9,894 nucleotides of DNA from contig CAMYVI010000085.1 of the NCBI GenBank assembly GCA_947302185.1, positions 1 through 9,894 of the forward strand. The letters are read 5' to 3'. Below the pieces are notes generated by a model. It made no database searches and was not told the origin of the DNA. It worked only from the letters and a program-made list of their open reading frames with translations. This document shows, in pieces, positions 1-6,561 of this stretch (its first letter is position 1; each line of letters starts with the position of its first letter). Both the position numbers and the translations under genes were made by a program. Source of the stretch: an uncultured Lachnospiraceae bacterium. Lineage in GTDB: Bacteria; Bacillota_A; Clostridia; Lachnospirales; Lachnospiraceae.

Positions 1-904
1 TCATGAGGTACTTGTAGAAGGAAGCGCCTGCGCCCTGTCCTTCTCCGCCGGAAGCTGATGCTGCAGGAGCAGTTCCGTCAAGAATTGGAGCCTCATTATT
101 AATGATCTTGTTGATGAGTTCCTCAGGCTTATTGATACCTGCGGAAACAGATGTCTGATAAACACGCTTGCCGCCGAAACGTGCAAGATCGATCGTCTTG
201 TCTGCCGCAATGATGATACCCTTGGCATTGGCAATTTCCTCAGCCGTAAGGATATTCTTTGCACCGACAGATCCCTGTGTCTCAGCCTTCAGCTTAAGGC
301 CCATCTCTTTAGCTTTCTTCTCAAGAGCTTCAGCTGCCATATAGGTATGAGCGATACCGGTCGGGCAGGCTGTGATGGCAAGGATGTCATATCCTTCGGA
401 AACGCCGGATGCAGCAGCTGCTTCCTTCGCGTCTTCCTCTGCGAGCTTCTCGTTCTCGGCCTGGTCAACAATGGCGCGGAACTCTTCAACAGTCTTTGCA
501 TTTCTCAGAGAATCGGTAAAGTCATCATCCATAAGAAGCATGGAAAGACGGGAAAGAACTTCCAGATGGACATTCTCTTTCGTATTCGGTGCCGCAATCA
601 GGAAAATGATGTTGGACGGCTCTCCGTCCGGTGCCTCATAGTCAACACCGTTCGGCAGCGTCATAGCTGCAAGACCCGGAGCTTTAACAGCGTCGGTCTT
701 TGCGTGCGGGATAGCGATACCGTCGCCGATACCCGTTGTGCTTTCTTTCTCACGGGCGATAACAGCGGCTTTATATTTTTCCTTATCTGTTACGTTGCCC
801 TCTTTCGCCATGAGGTCTACCATCTGGTTGATGGCATCCATCTTGTCTGTTGCGCTTCCGCCGAGTTTAATTCCCTCCGGTTTCAGCAAATCTGTAATTC
901 TCAT
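1..904 (-). CDS. fruA: Fructose-specific PTS protein, EIIA-EIIB and start of EIIC (3' part outside window)
   Basis: This is a fused phosphotransferase protein that imports fructose and phosphorylates it to fructose-1-phosphate. The visible 301 codons hold an EIIA domain (about residues 1-150) with the phosphohistidine motif GIAIPHAK (His67), then an EIIB domain (about 172-270) with the phosphocysteine motif ITACPTGIAHTYMAAEAL (Cys180). A Gly/Ala/Ser-rich linker follows, then SFYKYLM, the usual opening of the EIIC membrane domain. The window edge cuts the gene here; full A-B-C proteins of this family are usually over 600 residues, so about half is missing. I chose the ATG at 904 because the GGAGG at 912-916 is 7 bases away; the in-frame ATG at 910 abuts the ribosome binding site and is too close. 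It is the third gene of the fruR-fruK-fruA operon, 194 bases after fruK. Domain identity is firm; fructose specificity follows from the sequence type and the neighbours. Confidence 0.93.
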   Translation of the reverse strand, partial: MRITDLLKPEGIKLGGSATDKMDAINQMVDLMAKEGNVTDKEKYKAAVIAREKESTTGIGDGIAIPHAKTDAVKAPGLAAMTLPNGVDYEAPDGEPSNIIFLIAAPNTKENVHLEVLSRLSMLLMDDDFTDSLRNAKTVEEFRAIVDQAENEKLAEEDAKEAAAASGVSEGYDILAITACPTGIAHTYMAAEALEKKAKEMGLKLKAETQGSVGAKNILTAEEIANAKGIIIAADKTIDLARFGGKRVYQTSVSAGINKPEELINKIINNEAPILDGTAPAASASGGEGQGAGASFYKYLM

Positions 905-1098
905 TCTCATTCCTCCTTTTTTTGATTAACGCAATCCCCGATGAGACTGCGCTATTATTATAAAATGAACGGCCCGTACTCCCATGCGGCGGTGTACACG
1001 CCACCATTATAATAATCGGGCATTAAAATGCCTCAGCCGCTGCTCCCTCTTGTCAGACAGAAACGGTCCCCATAAGAAGTCAGCAGCTCTTTCTGCCG
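905..1098 (-). promoter_or_regulatory. Structured fruK-fruA intergenic leader
   Basis: This 194-base spacer between fruK and fruA has no gene but several complementary segments. In transcript order they are: GCTGCT/AGCAGC arms (1082-1087 with 1039-1044); a tight GGCATT/AATGCC hairpin (1019-1032); a 10-bp perfect inverted repeat ATTATTATAA/TTATAATAAT (1007-1016 with 954-963) enclosing a near-palindrome around GTGTACAC; and a 7-bp stem (945-951 with 930-936, one G-U pair) with an 8-base loop just upstream of the fruA ribosome binding site. Both arms of the AT-rich repeat contain TATAAT on the minus strand (1006-1011 and 957-962), but neither has a good -35 box. No stem is followed by a U-run, so none is a clear terminator. 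It could tune the level of fruA relative to fruK, or hold an internal promoter; the role is inferred. Confidence 0.45.
912..916 (-). promoter_or_regulatory. fruA ribosome binding site that decides the start
   Basis: GGAGG on the minus strand lies 7 bases before the ATG at 904 and only 1 base before the in-frame ATG at 910. The spacing supports initiation at 904. Confidence 0.8.
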
Positions 1099-2013
1099 TC
1101 ACACGATGACAGGCAGATTCTCAAGAAGAGCTTCCACTTCCGGTCTCGTAGCCAGATCCGGTGAAAATGCACTTGCGGAGCCGGTGCACAGACCCATACG
1201 GAAAGCGGTCATATAATCGTTGGACTCGATCATACCTGTTACAAATCCGGCAACCATGGAATCTCCGGCACCTACAGAGTTAACGACCGTGCCTTTCGGA
1301 GCCGGGCTCTTAAAAACATCGCCTTTCTCGGAGATGAAAACTGCGCCTTCGCCTGCCATGGAAATGAGAACGTTGCGGGCGCCCTCTTCCTGAAGCTTCT
1401 TGGCATACGGAATTACTTCTTCCTGAGTCTTCAGCGTCACGCCGTAAATATCGCCGAGCTCATGATTATTCGGCTTGATCAGGAACGGATGATACTTCAG
1501 AACGTTTACGAGCAGGGCACGCTCCGCATCGACAACGATATCAATTCCGCGACCTTCCAGTCTGGACATAATTCTCTCATACATATCGCCGGGCAGAGTA
1601 TTCGGAACACTGCCGGAGATGATAAGAATGTCGCCGGCCTTAAGTCCGTCCAGCTGCTTATAAATAGCTTCGATATTGGCGTCCGTGATCTTCGGCCCCT
1701 GGCCGTTGATTTCGGATTCTTCATTGGATTTGACCTTCACATTAATTCTGGAAAGACCTTCCTCAACTTCGATAAAATCAGAAGCAACGCCGAACTTTTC
1801 AAGTCTCGCCGCAATTTCACGTCCCGTGAAACCTGCCATAAATCCGAGCGCTGTGCTCTCATGTCCGAGATTTTTCAGAACGATAGATACATTGATTCCC
1901 TTGCCGCCCGGCAGGATGTTCTCGTAATAAGTACGATTGATCACGCCCAGACGAAGGTTCTCTACTCTGATAATGTAATCCAGAGACGGGTTAAATGTTA
2001 CCGTGTAAATCAT
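1099..2013 (-). CDS. fruK: 1-phosphofructokinase (PfkB family)
   Basis: It phosphorylates fructose-1-phosphate, the product of the fructose PTS, with ATP to give fructose-1,6-bisphosphate in the cytoplasm. The 304-residue length is normal for FruK. The N-terminus MIYTVTFNPSLDYII is typical of the FruK/LacC branch of the PfkB family. The substrate-side motif GGKGINVS is at 36-43, KPNNHEL at 180-186, and the ATP/anion-hole signature GAGDS at 248-252 with Asp251 as the expected catalytic base. The start codon overlaps the fruR stop as ATGA (translational coupling), and a strong GGAGGTGA sits 4 bases upstream, inside the end of fruR. LacC (tagatose-6-phosphate kinase) is the closest alternative, but the fruR and fruA neighbours favour FruK. 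Confidence 0.95.
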   Translation of the reverse strand: MIYTVTFNPSLDYIIRVENLRLGVINRTYYENILPGGKGINVSIVLKNLGHESTALGFMAGFTGREIAARLEKFGVASDFIEVEEGLSRINVKVKSNEESEINGQGPKITDANIEAIYKQLDGLKAGDILIISGSVPNTLPGDMYERIMSRLEGRGIDIVVDAERALLVNVLKYHPFLIKPNNHELGDIYGVTLKTQEEVIPYAKKLQEEGARNVLISMAGEGAVFISEKGDVFKSPAPKGTVVNSVGAGDSMVAGFVTGMIESNDYMTAFRMGLCTGSASAFSPDLATRPEVEALLENLPVIV

Positions 2014-2759
2014 TTTGTCACCTCCACTACATTTTCGTAATTTTTATATTTTTTGTCCGTCAGTTTTCCGGTTATCACAACTGCTTCCTCAAAATCCGCA
2101 AAAGTTACAGGTGATACGGCCGAGAACTTGCTCCGGTCACACAAAATATACTTCTTTGCCGTCTGACCCATCGATATGCGCTTGATCATGGCCTCATTCT
2201 GGTCAGGCGTAGTAAAACCGTATTCCGGAGATACACCGTTCGTTCCCCAGAACCCTTTTGTAAAGTGCAGTTTTCTCAAATACTCGGCAGTATCCACTCC
2301 GATAACTGCCTCTGTGGCTCCCTTGACTTCGCCTCCCGTCAGAAATGTTCTGAAACCTTTTCTGACCAGCTTACGAGCATTCGTCAAAGAATTCGTGACA
2401 TAAGTCGCTTTCTGTTCCCTGATACAGTCGACCAGCATTTCCGTCGTCGTACCGGCATCGATATAAATAAAATCACCCGGCTCTATCAGATTAGCCGCAT
2501 ACCTGGCAATCTCCAGTTTCTCATCGCTGTTCAGCAGATATTTCTCATCCATCGTGAGGTCTTTACCCACATATTGTGTTCCGATGCTGGTAGCGCCTCC
2601 GTGGACTTTGATCAGTTTTCCAAGCGAATTCAGCTGCGTTAAGTCTCTTCTTATAGTTGATGCGGAAACTCCGAGACGTTTTTCGAGTTCGGGAACGGAT
2701 ACTGCTTTTTCTCTTTCAACAAGCTCCAGTATCGCTCCCCAGCGTTCTTCTGTCAGCAT
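2010..2759 (-). CDS. fruR: DeoR-family transcriptional repressor of the fructose operon
   Basis: This 249-residue DeoR-type regulator has an N-terminal winged helix-turn-helix (about 5-56; VSVPELEKRLGVSASTIRRD at 21-40, then the typical KVHGGA) and a C-terminal sugar-phosphate sensing domain. That domain shows IDAGTTTEML (100-109), TNSLTNA (122-128), TGGEVKG (141-147) and YGFTTPDQNEA (180-190). It is the first gene of the fruR-fruK-fruA operon and overlaps fruK by 4 bases. It most likely represses its own promoter and is relieved by fructose-1-phosphate or a related phosphorylated sugar; that is family knowledge, not visible here. An in-frame TAA sits directly before the ATG, so translation cannot begin further upstream. 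The ribosome binding site is poor: AAGGA (2775-2779) is 15 bases away, unlike the strong sites of its neighbours, so low repressor synthesis is likely. Confidence 0.92.
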   Translation of the reverse strand: MLTEERWGAILELVEREKAVSVPELEKRLGVSASTIRRDLTQLNSLGKLIKVHGGATSIGTQYVGKDLTMDEKYLLNSDEKLEIARYAANLIEPGDFIYIDAGTTTEMLVDCIREQKATYVTNSLTNARKLVRKGFRTFLTGGEVKGATEAVIGVDTAEYLRKLHFTKGFWGTNGVSPEYGFTTPDQNEAMIKRISMGQTAKKYILCDRSKFSAVSPVTFADFEEAVVITGKLTDKKYKNYENVVEVTK

Positions 2760-2794
2760 TTAGTCAACCCACTTTCCTTTTTTGATCTGTACAT

Positions 2795-2823
2795 ATCATA
2801 CCATCAGTGACAATCATTTTCAA
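2795..2823 (-). promoter_or_regulatory. Promoter P1 of the fruR-fruK-fruA operon
   Basis: The -35 box TTGAAA (2818-2823) and -10 box TATGAT (2795-2800) are separated by exactly 17 bases, close to the vegetative sigma-factor consensus. Transcription should start near 2788, giving a leader of about 28 bases before the fruR ATG. The -35 box is part of the tandem repeat operator, so a bound repressor would cover it. Confidence 0.75.
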
Positions 2824-2846
2824 TCATTTTCAATCACAAATAATCG
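2797..2846 (-). promoter_or_regulatory. Likely FruR operator O1: 10-bp phased direct repeats
   Basis: On the minus strand the units run CGATTATTTG, TGATTGAAAA, TGATTGAAAA, TGATTGTCAC, TGATGGTATG, so GAT recurs at exactly 10-base steps (2845, 2835, 2825, 2815, 2805). The two central units are identical. DeoR-family regulators often bind short direct repeats spaced about one helical turn, and this one overlaps the -35 of P1, so repression is the obvious role. Assignment to FruR is inferred from position next to the regulator gene. Confidence 0.65.
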
Positions 2847-2961
2847 CCAAAGATTGCACTCTTTTTTTGTTGAAAATGTTTAGAAAGTGCCATTTTTATT
2901 ATAGATAAATACATATCATGCACATCCTTGACCATTCATCCCCATTTTTTGTGTTTTTCAA

Positions 2962-2981
2962 TGCTCATTTTTGCTCATTTT
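2962..2981 (-). promoter_or_regulatory. Second tandem 10-bp repeat (possible auxiliary operator O2)
   Basis: AAAATGAGCA occurs twice in direct tandem on the minus strand (2972-2981 and 2962-2971). It shares the AAAATGA core and the 10-bp period with O1 but ends GCA instead of TTG. It lies about 150 bp upstream of O1 and immediately downstream of a weak candidate promoter. It could be a second FruR site or the site of another regulator. Confidence 0.4.
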
Positions 2982-3009
2982 GTATAAGCGAATTAATTTC
3001 GTAACACAA
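2981..3009 (-). promoter_or_regulatory. Weak candidate upstream promoter P2
   Basis: TTGTGT (3004-3009), a 17-base spacer and TATACA (2981-2986) form a sub-optimal promoter pointing toward fruR. Its start site, near 2974, would fall inside the tandem repeat O2. The boxes each match consensus only partly, so this is tentative. Confidence 0.3.
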
Positions 3010-3061
3010 CATTTATGCGCATTAGTTTACAATAAAGTCGTGTATGGTTTAAACAACTATA

Positions 3062-3162
3062 AAAGGGCCGTTGAATCAATACTGCGTCTGCGTCATATGC
3101 CGACTCCTGCAACTGATGCCGGCATACTCGGCAGCCGCATGTTTTGATACGACAGCCCCTTT
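3062..3162 (-). terminator. Long imperfect hairpin, probable terminator of the glmM operon
   Basis: A 101-base imperfect inverted repeat starts 17 bases after the stop of the TPR lipoprotein gene. By hand I count about 33 pairs (one wobble). The stem segments are 3062-3068 with 3155-3162 (one bulge), 3070-3073 with 3150-3153, 3075-3079 with 3144-3148, 3081-3086 with 3136-3142 (one bulge), 3088-3091 with 3131-3134, and a perfect 7-bp apical stem TATGCCG/CGGCATA (3096-3102 with 3120-3126) closing a 17-base loop. On the minus strand the structure is followed by TTTTAT, a short U-tract compatible with intrinsic termination. It is far longer than a usual terminator, so it may also be a palindromic repeat element or a stable RNA. 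Confidence 0.5.
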
Positions 3163-3179
3163 GCTTACGTTTTCCTTAT

Positions 3180-4214
3180 CTATCTTGTGCTCAGGAATTC
3201 ATTTTCTCTGATTCCGGCTTCATCCGTCGGATATTTCTGCACAAATGCAGCCGCCTGGGCCTTGGCAGAATTCCAGTCTTTCAGATGCTCGTAAACTATA
3301 ATTCTATTGTACATAAGGCCTCTGTCAGCCTCCGCATCTCCTATTTCAAGTCCTGCGTTGATATTATTCAGCGCCGACTCATAGTTGTTCTCTTCCATAT
3401 CACACATCGCCAGCCCGTTATAGGCGGCAGCGGCGTTACTGCCGTTAATGATATGTTCATTGAACATTGCTCTGGCATCGGCTGTCAGTCCCATGGAGAG
3501 GTAAACTCTGCCGAGCAGAAGAATGGAGGCGCTGTCGGACGGATCCTCATCGAGAGCAGATATGAGATTTGTCTTTGATTCCTCATAATTCTGCAGATAG
3601 TAATGAACAAGTCCTTTATTGTAAAAATTCTTGTCGGAATCACTGACGATCTGAAGGGCCCTCTCGAGGAAACTGCTGCCGTCTGCCTTCTTATCATGTG
3701 AAGCATAGACCTCATATATATTGATGAAGAGATCATAGTCCTCACTCAGCGAAGCTGCTCTGTCAAAATCCTCGGAAGCCGCTTCCGTATTCCCGAGATC
3801 CATGTACAGCTTTCCCCTGAGATACAGAACATCCGGATTGGCGTCACGGGCAACGATCCCGTCATAAATCTCCAGCGCCTTGTCATTTTCTCCGTGATGC
3901 TGCCTGCAGTAAGCCAGATAAAGCTCCACGTCTCTGGTATACTCCGCGCTCTGGACATCTGCATAGAGCAGAGCTTTCTCAAAGGATATACACGCGTCAG
4001 CATACATACCCTGATTGAGCTGACAGATACCCATTCCGCGATATCCTTCGGAAACATAACGTCCCGTTTCCGTGACCTGACTATATATCGCTTCGGCATC
4101 CGTATAGTTCCCGGCTTCGAGCTGTTCGCCTGCCTTGGAAATAAGACCGGCAGAAGCCCCGCAGCCGGAAAATATCAATACACAGGTCAACAATAATACA
4201 GTTAACTTTTTCAA
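3180..4214 (-). CDS. TPR-repeat lipoprotein of unknown function
   Basis: This is a secreted, membrane-anchored scaffold-type protein of about 344 residues. It begins with a short basic stretch (KK), a hydrophobic core (LTVLLLTCVLIFS) and a lipobox-like FSGC, so lipidation of that Cys (about residue 18) is expected. The rest is mostly helical tetratricopeptide repeats, recognisable by units such as GNYTDAEAIYSQV, NQGMYADACISFEKAL, GENDKALEIYDGI, GNTEAASEDFDRA, QNYEESKTNLISAL and NNYESALNNINAGL. I prefer the TTG at 4214: GGAGG (4220-4224) is 5 bases from it but only 2 bases from the ATG at 4217, and the result reads MKKLTVLLL. Starting at the ATG adds one residue. It begins 11-14 bases after the glmM stop, so the two are probably co-translated. 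The partner is unknown; a role in envelope assembly is suggested only by the neighbour. Confidence 0.82.
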   Translation of the reverse strand: MKKLTVLLLTCVLIFSGCGASAGLISKAGEQLEAGNYTDAEAIYSQVTETGRYVSEGYRGMGICQLNQGMYADACISFEKALLYADVQSAEYTRDVELYLAYCRQHHGENDKALEIYDGIVARDANPDVLYLRGKLYMDLGNTEAASEDFDRAASLSEDYDLFINIYEVYASHDKKADGSSFLERALQIVSDSDKNFYNKGLVHYYLQNYEESKTNLISALDEDPSDSASILLLGRVYLSMGLTADARAMFNEHIINGSNAAAAYNGLAMCDMEENNYESALNNINAGLEIGDAEADRGLMYNRIIVYEHLKDWNSAKAQAAAFVQKYPTDEAGIRENEFLSTR

Positions 4215-4228
4215 CATGTCCTCCGATG

Positions 4229-5584
4229 TCAGTCAGTCGCAAGTCCTTCCTTATAAATGACTTTCACGACTCTTTCCACCATGTCATGGCATACCGAATT
4301 GGATCCGGCCTCCACCATAACTCGAATGAGAGGCTCTGTTCCGCTCTCACGCACGAGAATTCGGCCGTCAGTTCCGAGTTCTTTCGCCACTTCCTTAACG
4401 GCTTCCTGTACGGCCGGATTGGCCTGAGCCTCTGCTTTATCAAATACTTTTACATTCTTCAGCACCTGCGGGAAGACCTTCATTTCCGATGCAAGAGTAG
4501 AAAGCGGAAGCTTCTTATCAAGCATTGTCTGCATGACCATGAGAGATGTCAGGATACCGTCTCCGGTCGTTGCATACTTGCTGAAAATGATATGGCCGGA
4601 CTGCTCGCCGCCGATGCGGTATCCGTTCGCAAGCATATTTTCAGCTACATATTTGTCGCCGACCGCAGTCTGAACGTAATTGATTCCTTCACGGTCGAGT
4701 GCCTTATACAGTCCCAGGTTGGACATAACGGTAGTAACGACCATGTCATCCTTCAGCTGACCGTTCTCCTTCATGAACTTTCCGCAGATATACATGATAT
4801 GATCGCCGTTAATGATATTGCCCTGGTCGTCGATACAGAGACATCTGTCGGCATCGCCGTCGTAAGCAAATCCTACATCAAGGCCGTTATCCATCACAAA
4901 GTTCTGGAGAGCTTCGATGTGCGTAGAACCGCATCCGCGGTTGATGTTCGTACCATCCGGCGCATTTCCCATTACATAAGTCTTGGCTCCGAGCGCGTCG
5001 AAAACACTCTTCGCAATAGAGGAAGCGCTTCCGTTCGCACAGTCGAGACCGACTCTCTTGGACTTGAAACTGCGGGTCGGAATAGAAATCAGATAACCGA
5101 TATAACGGTTTCTTCCGGCTGAAAAGTCGATCGTGCGGCCGATTCCCTCGCGCACTGCGTAGGGTATCTCATCGATCATGCCGTCGATATATGCTTCTAT
5201 CTGCTGCTCGATCTCCGCCTCTATCTTCTGTCCGTTAGAGCGCATGATCTTAATTCCGTTATCGTAGAACGGATTATGGCTGGCTGAAATCATAATACCG
5301 CAGTCAAAATTCTCGGTACGGACCACATATGATACTGACGGGGTCGTCGTAACATGAAGCAGGTATACATCTGCTCCCGAAGAAGTCAGACCGGCGGACA
5401 GCGCATCCTCAAGCATATAGCTGCTTCTTCTTGTGTCCTTGCCGATTGCGATCTGAGCTTTGCCATCCTCATGCATCTTGCCATAGTACCAACCGAGATA
5501 CCGTCCTACTTTGAACGCCTTCTCTGCCGTAAGCGCCTTGTTTGCTTCACCGCGAAATCCGTCTGTACCAAAATATTTTCCCAT
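4229..5584 (-). CDS. glmM: Phosphoglucosamine mutase
   Basis: It converts glucosamine-6-phosphate to glucosamine-1-phosphate, the step that feeds UDP-GlcNAc and hence peptidoglycan. The 451-residue length is normal. It starts MGKYFGTDGFRG, as GlmM proteins do. The active-site loop ISASHNP (99-105) carries the phosphoserine at Ser102; the metal-binding DGDADR is at 242-247; the sugar-binding GEQSGH is at 326-331; and the phosphate-binding RESGTEP is at 412-418. All catalytic elements are present. AGGAGGAG (5591-5598) is 6 bases before the ATG. It sits 45 bases after the nucleotidyltransferase gene and just before the TPR lipoprotein gene. A general phosphoglucomutase/phosphomannomutase is less likely given the GlmM-type N-terminus and spacing of motifs. 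Confidence 0.96.
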   Translation of the reverse strand: MGKYFGTDGFRGEANKALTAEKAFKVGRYLGWYYGKMHEDGKAQIAIGKDTRRSSYMLEDALSAGLTSSGADVYLLHVTTTPSVSYVVRTENFDCGIMISASHNPFYDNGIKIMRSNGQKIEAEIEQQIEAYIDGMIDEIPYAVREGIGRTIDFSAGRNRYIGYLISIPTRSFKSKRVGLDCANGSASSIAKSVFDALGAKTYVMGNAPDGTNINRGCGSTHIEALQNFVMDNGLDVGFAYDGDADRCLCIDDQGNIINGDHIMYICGKFMKENGQLKDDMVVTTVMSNLGLYKALDREGINYVQTAVGDKYVAENMLANGYRIGGEQSGHIIFSKYATTGDGILTSLMVMQTMLDKKLPLSTLASEMKVFPQVLKNVKVFDKAEAQANPAVQEAVKEVAKELGTDGRILVRESGTEPLIRVMVEAGSNSVCHDMVERVVKVIYKEGLATD

Positions 5585-5629
5585 AATAATCTCCTCCTGT
5601 ATACCTGGGATTTTTTCGTTGCTGCCCGA

Positions 5630-6547
5630 TCAGAATAACGGGGTCTTATAGATGCCGGCATCGACCAGCTTTGCAAAGGACTCTTTTACAAAATCCTTGT
5701 CTTCCTTATATGTTACGCCGAACCACTGATCATCGGTTCTGAGTACCTTGACCTGCGCCCTGTTCCGGCTCAGCATATCATCAACAATAATCGGAAGAAG
5801 ATATTCGGCCTTAAGCTCATTGCCTTCAATCGTCTTAAGAAATTCAGGGAATCCTTTTTCAAGTTCTTTGACAAATGACTGCTTAAATCCCCACATGTTC
5901 ATAGAGACCAGGCTCTCCGGGTCAACTTCGGCAAGACCATCCTCTGTCTCGACCGCAGCGCTGTCTCCGTTCTTAATTATGTTCTTAGTCTCGGTGATGC
6001 CGGTAAGATTACCTTCTTCGTCGCGATGGCAGATACCTCTTGTGACACCGCCGTTATCTGACAGCGTATTCTTCAGAACAAAACCGGCCATGTATATTTT
6101 TTCCACATCGTCCTCGGAAACGTCATCAGCGGTGAGGACATCATAAAGAAGTCTGAACCCTTCTTTGCCGTAATAATCATCAGCATTGATGACTGCAAAC
6201 GGCTCTTTGATGACATCCCTGGCAGCAAGGACAGCCTGGCCTGTGCCCCACGGTTTCTTGCGTCCTTCCGGCACCGAGAAGCCTTCCGGCAGATCATCCA
6301 ATGCCTGATATGCATAGGCAACTTCAACAACTTTGCTGATTCGGTCTCCGATGATCCGGCGGAAATCCTCGTCCAGATCTCTGCGGATAATGAATACCAC
6401 CTTGTTGAATCCGGCTTCAATCGCATCATGGATCGAATAGTCCATAATAATCTCACCGTTCGGTCCGACCGGCTCAAGCTGTTTGATGCCGCCTCCGAAA
6501 CGGCTGCCGATACCGGCTGCCAAAATTACGAGTGATGCATTCTTCAT
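5630..6547 (-). CDS. Sugar-phosphate nucleotidyltransferase, substrate unknown
   Basis: This 305-residue protein has the nucleotidyltransferase fold used by sugar-nucleotide synthases. The N-terminal nucleotide-binding loop is LAAGIGSRFGGGIKQ (9-23), with a likely catalytic lysine at 22. The base-binding segment PWGTGQAVLAA is at 99-109, and the metal-binding NADDYYG at 121-127. It lacks the KVLH-type lysine motif of GlmU and has no left-handed beta-helix acetyltransferase domain, so it is not a standard GlmU; it also differs from GalU in the loop (GGIKQLEPVG). Its neighbour glmM makes a sugar-1-phosphate, so use of a hexosamine-1-phosphate or another cell-surface sugar is possible but unproven. 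A strong AGGAGGT lies 6 bases before the ATG, and it heads the block with glmM and the TPR lipoprotein gene. Confidence 0.85.
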   Translation of the reverse strand: MKNASLVILAAGIGSRFGGGIKQLEPVGPNGEIIMDYSIHDAIEAGFNKVVFIIRRDLDEDFRRIIGDRISKVVEVAYAYQALDDLPEGFSVPEGRKKPWGTGQAVLAARDVIKEPFAVINADDYYGKEGFRLLYDVLTADDVSEDDVEKIYMAGFVLKNTLSDNGGVTRGICHRDEEGNLTGITETKNIIKNGDSAAVETEDGLAEVDPESLVSMNMWGFKQSFVKELEKGFPEFLKTIEGNELKAEYLLPIIVDDMLSRNRAQVKVLRTDDQWFGVTYKEDKDFVKESFAKLVDAGIYKTPLF

Positions 6548-6561
6548 GATTGTACCTCCTT

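Noticed and set aside
347..925. Long plus-strand open frame opposite fruA
   Set aside because: It is antisense to a gene with clear EIIA and EIIB motifs and its translation resembles no family I know; it is a shadow frame.
1019..1032. GGCATT/AATGCC hairpin as a fruK terminator
   Set aside because: The stem is short and AT-rich with a two-base loop and is not followed by a run of U, so termination is unlikely.
2764..3060. CcpA catabolite-repression (cre) site near the fru promoters
   Set aside because: I scanned for the TGNAANCGNTNNCA pattern and found no convincing match.
3061..3170. CRISPR or insertion sequence at the long inverted repeat
   Set aside because: There is one imperfect palindrome only, with no spacer-repeat series, no transposase frame and no visible target-site duplication.
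4226..5122. 298-codon plus-strand open frame opposite glmM
   Set aside because: It lies wholly antisense to a complete GlmM with all catalytic motifs, has no ribosome binding site of note, and its translation looks random.
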